The position numbers and the translations under genes were made by a program. The notes beneath the pieces were generated by a model, which saw nothing but the letters and a program-made list of their open reading frames with translations, was not told where the DNA came from and made no database searches. Positions 23,336-33,816 of a stretch of 64,000 nt of DNA are shown one piece after another (position 1 is the stretch's first letter; each line of letters begins with the position of its first letter). The stretch is from the NCBI GenBank assembly GCA_029532415.1, contig JAQOTA010000053.1:2852001-2916000 (forward strand), read 5' to 3'. Source of the stretch: Marasmius tenuissimus (taxonomy: Eukaryota > Basidiomycota > Agaricomycetes > Agaricales > Marasmiaceae).

Positions 23336-24904
23336 ATGACCAACAACCAGCCTTCAAATGCCTGCACGAAGTCCGTTCCGAGCAGTTCGAAGCACATAAA
23401 ACACCTGTTCCGACACACGGTGTCTTCTTCCGACCGGCACGACGTACAACAGTATCTTTTGGACTCGGAGGCAGAATTATGTCGCTATCAGGCTGAAGTC
23501 AACAGACTGAAGGCGAAAATCACTATGGTGGAAACTAGGATGGGCGGGTTGAAGAGGAAAATACGGAAATATCGGACCCTTCTGTCTCCGGTATACCGAC
23601 TGCCGTCGGAAATATGGGCTGAAGTTTTTCTCTTCTTCTGTGAAGGGGAAAGCCTTATACCGCTCAAAACACCGGCAGTTATGGTCGTTTCAAGGGTGTG
23701 TGGTCGTTGGAGGGATATCGCCCTGTCGACACCCCGTATCTGGTCGACTATATCCTTGCGGTTTGAGGGTTGGACGAAAGAGAATGGAGGAAGATTGGAT
23801 CATTTACAGAGCCTCCTTGTTTCATTCCTGCAGCGTTCGAAGAACATGCCGCTTACAGTTAACCTCAATAGCCTGAGGGTCGAGAAACAGGACGAGATTG
23901 ACGGGGTGGTCAAAACTTTGGAGGGTCTTTTGAATCACTCTACTCGCTGGCAACACCTCGACTGTACCCACTCTCTTCTGGCTCTGCCCGCTTTTCAGAG
24001 CCTTAGGAATCGACTCCCTGAGCTGAAGAGCCTATATGTCGAGAGTGGGATGCGAGATAATTCCAGCTCCCTCTTTCACGATTGTCCTTCCCTCGCATCT
24101 ATTAGCATCTCACCCGACTCCTGGTCCGACAGTGACTTCCCTCTGCATCAGATGAAGACGTTGTCATTGCGTCGCTCGTACGCCCCTGCTGCTCTCGCCG
24201 TTCTACGGTCGTGCACTAATGCGTATCAGTTAGAGATGCACTCAATCGGAGGCATGAGTAGACCCGACACCGACCACATCATCCTTCCGAAAATTCGACA
24301 GTTGACGATAACAGCTGAGAACGAGGAAGATGCAATGACCGTTTTCCAATTCTCCACCCTCCAGTCGTTGACCAGTCTTGAGATCCGAAGGTCCTCGGTA
24401 AACTCAGTGGACTGGAATCGCTGGGATCTAGGACCGGTCAAGGACTTCTTCCTTCGGTCCTCCTGTGCACTCACGTCGCTCAAGATTGGGAGCGTACCTC
24501 TCTCCGACGAGGAAACAATCCAACTCTTACTCCTCATGCCTACTCTCACGAACCTCTCTATCGAAGAGTACCCGAAGCATGGCAAAAACAAGATCGTCAC
24601 CGACGCTTTCCTGCAGCTTCTCTCCTCAGACGAGGATGAACTCGCGTCATCCTTCCTTCCCTCCCTCAATCACCTCGACCTTATCGTACATCTTTCGTCT
24701 CTCCACATACCATCTCTCATCCATGCCATTGCCTCGAGAGCACCTGATGATATGGGCAATATTTCGGAGTCTTCGTGCGGCCTCAGGTCGGTTACGCTTA
24801 CAGTCATGGCTAAGGAAAAGCCGGATATGTCTCCTTTCTTCGAACTGCAGTGCTTCGGAGATGCTGGTTTACGCATGAACATATTCCACAAGACGATATG
24901 TTGA
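23336..24904 (+). CDS. F-box-like protein with degenerate leucine-rich C-terminus
   Basis: Putative substrate adaptor for an SCF ubiquitin ligase. Single-exon frame of 522 residues. The N-terminus has a predicted coiled coil (EAELCRYQAEVNRLKAKITM), followed by the basidiomycete F-box pattern LLSPVYRLPSEIWAEVFLFF, then VSRVCGRWRDIALSTPRIWS at about residues 80-140. The rest carries loosely repeated leucine-rich segments (LKSLYVESG, LTSLEIRRSS, LTSLKIGSVPL, LTNLSIEEYP). Such F-box proteins are a hugely expanded, fast-evolving family in mushrooms. It is flanked by the two copies of the duplicated segment, suggesting a rearranged, accessory neighbourhood. Intronless structure is normal for some of this family. 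Confidence 0.85.
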   Translation: MTNNQPSNACTKSVPSSSKHIKHLFRHTVSSSDRHDVQQYLLDSEAELCRYQAEVNRLKAKITMVETRMGGLKRKIRKYRTLLSPVYRLPSEIWAEVFLFFCEGESLIPLKTPAVMVVSRVCGRWRDIALSTPRIWSTISLRFEGWTKENGGRLDHLQSLLVSFLQRSKNMPLTVNLNSLRVEKQDEIDGVVKTLEGLLNHSTRWQHLDCTHSLLALPAFQSLRNRLPELKSLYVESGMRDNSSSLFHDCPSLASISISPDSWSDSDFPLHQMKTLSLRRSYAPAALAVLRSCTNAYQLEMHSIGGMSRPDTDHIILPKIRQLTITAENEEDAMTVFQFSTLQSLTSLEIRRSSVNSVDWNRWDLGPVKDFFLRSSCALTSLKIGSVPLSDEETIQLLLLMPTLTNLSIEEYPKHGKNKIVTDAFLQLLSSDEDELASSFLPSLNHLDLIVHLSSLHIPSLIHAIASRAPDDMGNISESSCGLRSVTLTVMAKEKPDMSPFFELQCFGDAGLRMNIFHKTIC

Positions 24905-25329
24905 GCGGGCGAGGAATTCGATTGTGGCGGGCAACATGCCTAGACTCTAGTAAGTCCGGTGTCATACTCGACTCCCTGAAAGTCGCTCAAGGTTCTACAT
25001 ACATAAAGGTCTCCGTCGGTGTGTTTTCGTTGCTATCCTTGCAGACTGTATTTTTACCAAATGTTGTAATGTATCATACTACATATATATATATTATAGC
25101 TAGTACGGCTACAGCAGATGATTATAGCAGAAGTACAGCCAGGCGTTGGATTATCTTATCCCCCCCTGAAGTCCCTTGTGGCATGGTGTCGTCAATAGTA
25201 TGATCTGGAATACCGAGATACAATCAGTAGCTTTTAGACGAGGGTGAAGTATGTCTGAATGCCAGTCGAGCAGATTTTTACCCTCAGAGTTACATTTCTC
25301 GATCGTGAGTATGTTCGACAACGGACATT

Positions 25330-25990
25330 CAGGTTTGCGATTGATAACGGGTTCGGGCTCGTCCAGACCGGACGAGCGCTTCAGCCTCCGATGCGCTTCG
25401 GTCCGGCACCTATAGCTTCCGCTTGAGCGCCTGAGCTAGCACAGCATTTGCTCCCTCCTTCATTTTACGCCACGATGAGCAAGCAAGCATCTGCAAGTCC
25501 GCGATAAGACGGCACAACTTTGAATAGTTGGTAAAATCATTCTGGCGCCAGGAACCGGTCAGTACAGCCGCTAACAAAATTGTAGATAGGTTTCGAATTT
25601 TTTCTCGTTCCGCGCCTTTGTTTATGGTAAACACAAAAAACCTATAACGGGCCTGCGTAGCTACCTTAAATGGAAGCTTCGCGTCCTTGACTCCACCCCG
25701 CCTCCATGCGCCCTCGTCGGGACATTCAGTCGAGGTGGAGCTGGTTTGTTTGGTATAAACAAAGGCGCTGAACGAGAAAAAAAGTAAAACCTATCTACAA
25801 TTTTGTTAGCGGCTGTAATGGAGTCTTCGGTTACGGTTACTTCGAGGAGCGAACTGTTCATGGATCGTTTTGCTGACCCTCCATCCGGATCCGAAATACG
25901 CCAGGCAGTAAAGGCCAGCTCGGGAGTTTGGGAACGCTGGATAATAACGACCGACTCCAATTACGTTTGGAGGGATTGTCACAATATTCA
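25330..25990. repeat. diverged duplicate segment, copy B (element-filled)
   Basis: Second copy of the segment at 22750-23140. It holds the same promoter-like region, then TA, the 251-bp element, TA, and the ATG of the intact orphan gene. The F-box gene lies between the copies. Confidence 0.8.
25565..25815. mobile_element. MITE with 64-bp terminal inverted repeats and TA target duplication
   Basis: Non-autonomous DNA element of 251 bp. The left arm is 25565-25628 and the right arm 25752-25815; the outer 29 bases of the arms are perfectly complementary (starting CAGCCGCTAACAAAATTGTA), and about 56 of 64 match overall. It is flanked by TA at 25563-25564 and 25816-25817. The paralogous copy A has one TA at the same place, confirming insertion. 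The TA duplication suits the Tc1/mariner superfamily. The interior has no transposase. It lies immediately before the ATG of the orphan gene. Confidence 0.93.
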
Positions 25991-26412
25991 AATCTCCCAT
26001 GGTGTTGCCTTCGAGATGTGGCATGCGACCCGTCGTTCCCTGGCAAGAAGGCATTCGTGGCATCGCATTGCACCCAGAATTGAGGTAAGTCATACAATCC
26101 CACCCCAATCACGCCTGGCTGAATGTTGGGTGGCAGGTTGAATTGCAGAAGAATAACATGGGCACATCTGGCAGAAGAATCGAGATGCAGGGTACCACAG
26201 GACCATGTGGAACGCCCCTTCGAAGGTTAGCGTTCCTTTCTGACTTTCTGACACCCCTCCACCCCACAAACCCATGACCGGTCCTAACTGGAGCGGATCC
26301 AACCAGATCCAACCCTATCCACCAAAGTAACACTGTCATTGATGAATTTGCTCCCCTGGGATTGCGGGACGCACAAACCTTCCCGTGGAACCAGTATCTA
26401 GGACCAAAATAG
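25818..26412 (+). CDS. orphan small protein, three exons, no recognised family
   Basis: Exons 25818-26084, 26137-26225 and 26328-26412 join in frame to 146 residues. It starts MESSVTVTSRSELFMDRFAD and includes VKASSGVWERWIITTDSNYV, HGVAFEMWHATRRSLARRHS, MGTSGRRIEMQGTTG and a C-terminal FPWNQYLGPK. Both introns (gtaagt...gcag and gttagc...aaag) keep phase exactly. It is Trp- and Arg-rich with no signal peptide or membrane segment. Function unknown. The 251-bp MITE ends two bases before the ATG, so its original leader and promoter are displaced; expression may depend on element sequence. A decayed copy lies at 22989. Confidence 0.6.
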
Positions 26413-26571
26413 CGTAAGGCACTATCTGGCCTTGTAGAGCCGCGATAACTCATTTCAATTCTAAGTTCTTCAAACAATATCCAGCTCCGGATCTGGAGCA
26501 TGGGCTGCATCGTGAAGCATGTGGTCTCATGTGGCTACTCGCATCGAAATCACCCGAATTATTTTTGTCGC

Positions 26572-26579
26572 TATAAATA
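26572..26579 (+). promoter_or_regulatory. TATA box of the PTR2 gene
   Basis: TATAAATA lies 138 bases before the ATG at 26717 and is followed by a pyrimidine-rich leader (CTTTTTCTCTTTTCTCCC). Confidence 0.6.
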
Positions 26580-26716
26580 ACTCGCGATCTGGCTTTTTCT
26601 CTTTTCTCCCGTCCCCCCATTTCGACCTGCCCTCTTACCCACGACTAGTGTTCAATCGCTAGTTGCTCTTCCTTTCTCCGAAGTCTATTAAGAGAATCAG
26701 AGACAAGTCAAGGACA

Positions 26717-28890
26717 ATGGCAGGAATCGCTACAGCCGATGCGGACGAGCTCATTGCCGTCAGCCACCTCAAGAGGGATCATATCCTCGACGAGAAGCGG
26801 TCGCATCCCTCTGTTGACGATCACGAACTGGACGAGGCACATGAAGGGCTCGAGTTCCCTACCGAGGAAGAAAAGGCTACGCTGAGGAGAGTGGCTGATA
26901 GGATGCCTTGGAACGCTTACTGTGAGCATGTGCTTTAAAGTTGTCGTGTGCCATCATCTTGTGCTCAACGTTCTAAACAGTGATTGCAACTGTGGAAATG
27001 GCGGAACGTTTCTCGTTCTACGGATGCAGTGCCGTATTCGTACGTCGAAGCCACTCTCATCTTGTATGACGCTTAAACGTTGTTCCTAGACCAACTTCAT
27101 CCAGCAGCCGCTTCCAGATGGCTCTCATACCGGTGCTGGCTTTACAAATGGCCAATCGGGTGCTTTAAACCTGGGTCAGAGGGCCTCGACAGGTATCACT
27201 ACCTTCTATCAATTCTGGTACGTTTCTCTACACTTTTCTCACCACATGCCAGTATTGACGCCTTCTCGTCTCGCCTCCCAGGTGCTACGTAACTCCACTT
27301 TTCGGCGCCTACATTGCGGATACCTACCTCGGTCGCTACAACACCGTTTGCTGGGCCATTCTTGTCACCCTCATCGGACATATCCTCCTCATCATCGCTG
27401 CTGTTCCCGGTGTCATCGAAGTCAAAGGCGCCGTCGGATGTTTTATGGTTGCTCTGATCGTCATGGGGTTTGGGACGGGAATGTTCAAGTCAAACATCTC
27501 CCCTCTCATTGCTGAACAGTACAAGCGTACAAAACTCTTCATCCGAACCGAGAAGAGCGGTGAGAGAGTCATCGTCGATCCCGCTATGACGATTGCACGT
27601 GTTTACATGGTCGGTGTTTTCTTCCTTGTGAGGAGGAACGGTCGGCGCTAATCCGCATCCACAGTACTTCTACTGGTTTATCAACTTCGGTGCTCTCATT
27701 GGTCAAATCGGAATGGTTTACGCGGAGAAATATGTCGGGTTCTGGCTTGCCTTCACCCTCCCCACCGTCGTTTTCCTCATTTGCCCGTTCGTCCTCTGGT
27801 TCGGTCGCAACCGTTACGTTCGCTCCCCGCCGACTGGTTCCGTGCTCTCGAAGGCCCTTCGTCTGTGGAAATTGGCTGCCAAGGGTCGGTGGTCGGCGAA
27901 CCCCGTTGCCACCTACAAAAGGCTCAGGGCTGACGACTTCTGGGATAGTGTTAAGCCTTCCAAGTTGGAGAGGGAGGGTAGGAAGCCTGCTTGGATGACA
28001 TTTGATGATCAATGGGTCGATGAAGTCAACAGAGGATTCAAAGCTTGTGCTGTGTTCGCCTGGTTCCCCGTGTTCTGTGAGTTTCCATTACAGAGTACAC
28101 GAGGAGTCTTTCACTAACTGGGGTTTTCGGGCAGGGTTGTGTTATAACCAGATCAACAACAACCTGATTTCTCAGGCGGCCACCATGTCGCTGCATGGCT
28201 TCCCGAACGACGTTCTGTCGAATATCGACTCCTTCATTCTAATCATATTCATTCCCATCTTTGACCTTGTGGTGCGTAGACATTGCGTTCAATACGCCAC
28301 ATATCGGTAGCATGAACTGATGCGATATCTATTTTTAGTTCTATCCGTTCCTCGCTCGCATTGGTATCAAGTGGACCTCGCTCAAGAAGATCACAGCGGG
28401 TTTCTATACCGGCTCTGCTGCGATGATCTGGGCTGCCGTCATCCAGGCCTACATCTACAAGACCAATCCTTGCGGAAGTTCCGTCGCGACATGCAAAGTT
28501 AATGGCGAAGACGTGACATCCACACTCAACGTCTGGACCCAGAGCGGGAGTTACATGCTGATCGCCTTCAGTGAAATCTTCGCCTCCATCACGGGTCTCG
28601 AGTATGCTTTCACCAAGGCCCCTCTGAACATGAGGAGTCTCGTTATGGCCGTTTTCCTGTTCACGAGTGCTGTGGCAGCAGCTTTGGGCGAAGCCTTCGT
28701 CGCTCTCGCTGAGGATCCCCTCCTTGTCTGGAACTACGGGTCCATGGCAGTATTGGCTGCGATCGCGGGAACCCTGTTCTGGATTAGCGTCAGGAAGCTC
28801 GATGCAAAGGAAGACGAGCTCAACGAGATGCAGGGGGGTCATATTGATGTTGCTGCCCATGAGCATGATGTCAAGTCAGACAAGGCATAA
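26717..28890 (+). CDS. PTR2: POT/PTR2-family proton-coupled di-/tripeptide transporter
   Basis: Plasma-membrane peptide importer. Spliced length is about 615 residues over seven or more exons. Motifs: FPTEEEKATLRRVADRMPWN and AYLIATVEMAERFSFYGCSA (the ExxER proton-site motif), TNFIQQPLPDGSHTGAGFTN, TPLFGAYIADTYLGRYNTV, GFGTGMFKSNISPLIAEQY, then FYWFINFGALIGQIGMVYAE (the PTR2 signature), ACAVFAWFPVFWLCYNQINN and SIDSF-type NIDSFILIIFIPIFD. The final half ends in SITGLEYAFTKAPLNMRSLV, then hydrophobic segments and an acidic tail (EHDVKSDKA). The frame is open 18 codons upstream, but the ATG at 26717 gives the usual acidic cytosolic start and sits after the TATA box. No defects were seen. Confidence 0.93.
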
Positions 28891-29561
28891 AAATACTCAT
28901 ATGTGTGTAGGATTTAATAGGATTTGGACGGTGTACTCTCGACTTGGTGCTATTATGCGAATCTAGTTTTTTTTTTTTTCGGTCAGTCAGCACGACTTTC
29001 TTGTTTTGTTCCTGAGGTCGGTCTCAGCTGTTCACCGATGGGTTATGGAAGATGCGAGTCCGAGTCGGATTGGGTCGGGGAATTCATAAGTAGCAAGGTC
29101 GGGAATACACGCGGGTTCCTGCAGGAACGCTACTGGAGGAGTCGATTCAGAGGACAGCCTCACAAAAACGGCACCGGTCAGGAACGTATATTTTTTTACC
29201 ACAGCAAATGTGGTAGCGCACACTTGACTCAACCTGAGTTACCTTGCTTGTCAAGGTCTCTCCCTGCATGAATTAGATTTTCCCATGCATTTTACAAATA
29301 GGTCCAAACATACTCGATAAGATTTGTGATAACTGGAGATGGTTTATCTCTTTGATCAGATAATTTTCTCCCCCCGCTCGTCGTCGGTCATCGTCGCCTG
29401 TTCGACGTTCAACGTCGTTCGACCCCATAGTATTGGATTGTCAGATTACTGGACTAAAAAGATTGTTCAATGTCACCATGATTTTCGTGACAAGCAAGGT
29501 GGCAGCCGCGGCACGCGCGCCTAACGAGTACTCGAGTCCGTACGGGATTCGGCGCTCATGG
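28891..29561. other. intergenic region between PTR2 and the P-loop protein
   Basis: Contains the PTR2 3' flank (poly-T tract at 28967-28980) and sequence upstream of the next gene. No gene recognised. Confidence 0.5.
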
Positions 29562-29568
29562 TATAAAT
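29562..29568 (+). promoter_or_regulatory. TATA box of the P-loop protein gene
   Basis: TATAAAT lies 65 bases before the ATG at 29627. Confidence 0.5.
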
Positions 29569-29626
29569 GCGTGCACAGGCGTGTACCTCTGAAGTGTACC
29601 ACCACCAGGAGAGTGTTCCTCGGTCG

Positions 29627-30453
29627 ATGAATCAGTTTCCTTTGTTAGGCGATGGGAAAGGTCGCTTCAAAATTCAAGTGGTGGGCAATAGTGGTACGTC
29701 CTGCCGTATTCTAAACGCTCGAGTATACCATCTTGTGTATTTAGGTTCTGGAAAGGCAAGCAAGTCTACTTAATTATGCTCTCGACATTCCATGAATATT
29801 TTCTGTTTACTGTAACAACCGGAATATCAACAACAGACGACCTTGGCAAAGCACCTTGCCACCGTCCTCAAAGTCCCTCACTATTCTCTCGACCGTATCT
29901 ATTGGCAACCGGGATGGAAAGAAACACCGCCTGACGAGTTTCAGGCCAAGTTGGAGACTATCATGCTCCAAAATGAAGAGACTGGGTGGGTCCTTGACGG
30001 GGAATATACGAGAAAAGGAGGTTATGTAGTCACCGAAGCTGCCACCGACATCATCTGTAAGTCACCCAACTTGCCGCCAAGCTTAATGGGAGATCACTTA
30101 ACTTGGTTCGACTCATATTCAAAGGGCTGGATCCTCCCCTCCTTCTTTACTTCCCTCGTATCGTTGTTCGAACATTTCGCCGCCTATTTGGCCTTCAAGA
30201 GACCTGCAGCCCCGACTGCCCGGAAACCTTCCACGAAGTTTTCCTCTCAAAGGAGAGCATTCTTTGGTGGTGTCTCAGTCAGCACAGATCGACGCGTAAG
30301 AAATGGGAAGCGGAAATGCTGAACATGGGACTCGGGGTGAAGACTGTTCCGCCTGAGAAGCAGAGGTTGCAGAGAATCGGAGGATGGGGGAGTCAGTTGA
30401 AGCTTTGGCTTCGTAGAGTGGAAGCCTTCGTCGAGCATGTTCGTGGATCCTAG
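29627..30453 (+). CDS. P-loop NTPase resembling adenylate kinase-like / FlaR topology-modulation proteins
   Basis: Probable small nucleotide-binding kinase-like protein; substrate unknown. Exons 29627-29693, 29745-29755 (11 nt), 29837 to about 30058, and about 30128-30453 join to MNQFPLLGDGKGRFKIQVVG, NSGSGKTTLAKHLATVLKVP, then HYSLDRIYWQPGW, TGWVLDGEYTRK and, after the last join, WLDPPLLLYFPRIVVRTFRR. A Walker A (GNSGSGKTT) followed by LD-x-IYWQPGW, a W-x-LDG-x-Y block and an IWLDPP block is the order seen in bacterial FlaR/topology-modulation kinases. The second intron (29756-29836) begins GCAAGC and ends CAG: a GC-AG intron directly after the Walker A lysine codon. No GT donor nearby preserves the motif. 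The C-terminus ends VEAFVEHVRGS. Confidence 0.82.
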
Positions 30454-31227
30454 GAAGTAGGGCCTTGTCTAGTTAGGTTTTTGATGAATCTATATTGATT
30501 TATGCGCCCGCACGTTTTCTAAAGGGTCCTTTTCCCGCCCGTTAGCTGTCCCACTAACTTTTGATTCCAAATCGACTTGATTACAGCCTGAAACCCCGCA
30601 GCCTCGAAGGACTTAGACTCGAATCGAACTCTACAATCAAACGCTGAAAAGGACCAATTTTTTGTCAATCTTCGGACTGCTACGCGACATATGACACCAA
30701 AAAAACACACGCAAGGCTCGGAAGAGAAACCCCAGGTCCGCTTCCTTGCCTTGAGTGGCACTACAGCCAATGGTAGCGGGACTACATAGTACTAAGTATT
30801 CTAACGTAGAGTACGTGAGGTCAGTAATCAGAACAACGGGTGAGCGAAAGAGGAGGAAACGCGGAGGTGATAATGAACACATAAGAGGGGACATGAGTAA
30901 GGCGACCTCGAATCTGAGATACTAAACAGGTCTACAAGGGACACATGGAGTCACCACAAGAGGAGACAAACAGAGAGAAAGGAACGGAACGGAAAAGCGC
31001 GAGCAAGAAGGGGCAAGCATTAGGACAACAACACAGTAAATAAGTATATATATGGTGCAAGGGCATCTAGTATGTACGAGAAAACGTATGTGTACTTTTT
31101 CAACAAAGGGAATTATGAACAAGATGCGAAGGGGGGGAAGGAAGCGCTGGGTAGGGGATGCACGATGGTATATCGCGATGCCAGGATATACCACTTACAA
31201 TTGTGTAGGTTCGATGGCTTTTGATGA
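30454..31227. other. intergenic region, tail-to-tail
   Basis: Lies between the 3' ends of the P-loop gene (+) and the SFP1-like gene (-). A/G-rich on the plus strand from about 30840; presumed 3' untranslated sequence of both. No gene seen. Confidence 0.5.
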
Positions 31228-33816
31228 TTATGAGGACGGATGAACGCCCGATGCTGCCCAATGCTGAGGTTGCGATGGTTGCTGTTGCGATGCGGCAGCC
31301 TGCTGAGCGGCGTACTGTGCCCTCTGGTGCTCAGCAAATTGTTGCTGATATGTAAGGTGAACTTGTTGCGCCTGGTTATACGAGATGTGTGAGGGCAACT
31401 GATTTGACTGTTGCGCTTGCTGTTCCTGCTGCTGCTGCTGCCCCTGTTGCAAAATCGCCGTCGATGTCGGAACCTGTTGTTGGTGATGACGATTGGGTGG
31501 CGGAGATGATGCCCTACTTCCCGCTCTAGAATCGCCCTTGTTTGCCCTCCGTCTCGCGCCATGATGATTGGGTTTGTCATTCTGCAAGCATTCATGTACT
31601 CCGCTAGCCAGCATCGACAAGCCCTTCAGTCCGTGCTCGCCGCTGTGCTGATAGTGGTATCGGAGACCGTTCATGTTTTTGTATCTCCGAGGACAATCGC
31701 CGACAGTGCAAGCAAAAGGTCGCAGGCGTTTCTCTGCTTCACGTTCAAGTTCTCGTAAATCAGATTCTGGAAGGAGAGACAGGTCAGGTAGGAGGTGATG
31801 GGATCCTTGCGCGAGCGGGTGAGGTGACGCGGGCTGAGATAACGATGCTGATGACGGATAAGCTGAAGGAAGTAACGGAGAGGGGAGTGCGGGAGTGCCA
31901 TCCAGAGATGGAGAATGCAATGTGGATGATGGGGCCGAATTAGCAGCGGAAGGTCCATGTGATGATGAAGGGGAAAGCCGTGAGGGGGTGGCAGGCTCAG
32001 AGTCGATGCCTTCCGTGGCGGCGGCTTTCTCCTTTCGTTTTCTCTCCAAAATCGCCTGAACGTGTTCGAGGTCCTTGGGAGGGGCAAAATTACAGGATCC
32101 GTGCGTAATGTGGTACTTAAGACCTGGAAATAGAGATTCAGATATTGGAGCACCATGACACAACCAATGAGAGCAGCCTACCGTTGGCCTGCTTGTAGCT
32201 CTTATTACAATTAGGTTTGGGACACTTGAATGGCTTGGATATCAATAGGCTTGACGTCGTCGATGGTCGACCAACGTTTCCGGCACGCGGGACTCCATTC
32301 TTGCCTGACTTGGAAGATCCGGGATTGGTAGACGCCGGTGAAACCGCGGCACCGGAAGACTCAGACTTTGCTGGCCTGGGTGGTGAAGTTGTTGAAGGGA
32401 CGGGGGAACCGACTCGGCTGTGACCAGGGGTACTCTCTGGTGTTCCAGCATTGCTGAACAACATAGCGGGGGTGACGCAACTCTCCTTCGGGGTTATCTG
32501 AGTGGGATTTGGATTGATACCGTCCATCTCGAACTCCATTCCATTATTCATGGACATCATATTCACGTTGACCGTTGGATTACGTTCCACGCTCATTGCC
32601 ATGTTGTCGAATGCCCCCTCGATACCAGCGACACCTGCCCCTGGCATGCCAACGGAGTAATCAGACATATAACGGCGGTAGGCATTGAAAGGTTCGCCAG
32701 CACTTGGGGGTTGTGAGCTGGATGCTCGAGACGAAGGAGGAAATTGCGTGAGGTTCAAGTTCAAATTGGGGCGAGTTTGCTGAGGGTGCTGGGAAGTGAC
32801 GTTCGGGCCAGAAGGATATGGATTGGGCCCGCCAGATCGGCGAATGACTGTGGTGGTGTCAAAAGCGGATACCGGTTGTCTGTTCGCAACGGCATGTGGA
32901 GAAGGAGGTTGAGAGGTGTATGGAGAGCTTGGGTTGGTGCTGTAAGGGGTGGATGTGGTTTGCTGGGCTTGCTTGTCGGCATATGGGAAACCGCCTGGGT
33001 ATGCATCTGCAAGCGACGAAGAATTTGAGATGTTGGCATAGGCAGACAACGGTGTCGAAAGAAGGGTTTCAGGCGGTGAAGGAGCACCCGATGACTGAGA
33101 GGAAGCAGGAGAAGTCGGTACGGCCGGGACCCCCTCCAGCTCCATGTCATCAGGGTCGACAGGCGTTGGGTAATGCGTGGGCTGCTGGTGCTGTTGCTGT
33201 GGTTGTTGTGGTTGTTGTTGTGGCTGTTGAGGATACTGCATGGGCTGCTCCGGGTTGGAAACCGGATGGGCTATCGGCTCAAATGGTACTTGTAATCGCG
33301 TTTGTGGTACACCATTTGGATTTGGGGGATCAACGACAACGATGTGGACCTGTTCAAAGTGCTCCAGGAGAGCGTGGAGATCGGTGAGGTGAATCCCACA
33401 ACACGTGAAGTTTCGACACTTGTTCAGAGCGTGAGCACATCAGCAGGAGAAGTGAACGACATGGACTGGGTACTCACCATCTCCTCCTGCAAGTCGAATA
33501 CCTTTAGCGCGTCCTGCACTTGGGGTTCAAGATTAGCTCCCGGCTGCCTATGAACCAGAAAGATATGTGAGCCTAAGACATGTTGAAAAGCAAGTGATAC
33601 GGACTCGAAAGAGCCTCGGATTTGGTCCTTCATTGGACTGCCAGAGTAGAGTCTGCCACCGAAGCTATAGGAACCACTCCGCCAAGATATGGGAGAACCG
33701 AGAAACCGGCGCGTGTAGGAAGCTGGATTGAAGGAGCCATTGGCAGAGCCGTTGTAGGAGCCAGTCGACATGGGATAGTCATTCTGAGGGAGGGCGATGG
33801 GCTGAGAGGTGGACAT
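31228..33816 (-). CDS. SFP1: SFP1-like split C2H2 zinc-finger transcription regulator
   Basis: Nuclear zinc-finger protein. In yeast, Sfp1 promotes ribosomal protein and ribosome-biogenesis gene expression. From the ATG at 33816: an N-terminal region with YTRRFLGSPISWRSGSYSFG and SLAFQHVLGSHIFLVH; long Pro/Gln/Ser-rich stretches; then FKCPKPNCNKSYKQANG spliced to LKYHITHGSC (finger one); a linker with LEHVQAILERKRKEK; RPFACTVGDCPRRYKNMNGL then RYHYQHSGEHG (finger two). A Gln/His-rich tail follows, ending ASGVHPSS. The two widely spaced fingers with the shared K/R-YK-x-x-NGL pattern are the SFP1 hallmark. About 780 residues, with introns at roughly 32130-32180, 33240-33290 and 33390-33480. Tandem CAG/CTG-like runs encode the poly-Gln. 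The symbol is by homology only. Confidence 0.87.

Noticed and set aside
33150..33240. CAG/CTG repeat tract as a microsatellite locus
   Set aside because: It encodes poly-Gln of the SFP1-like protein in frame and is interrupted; ordinary for fungal transcription factors.
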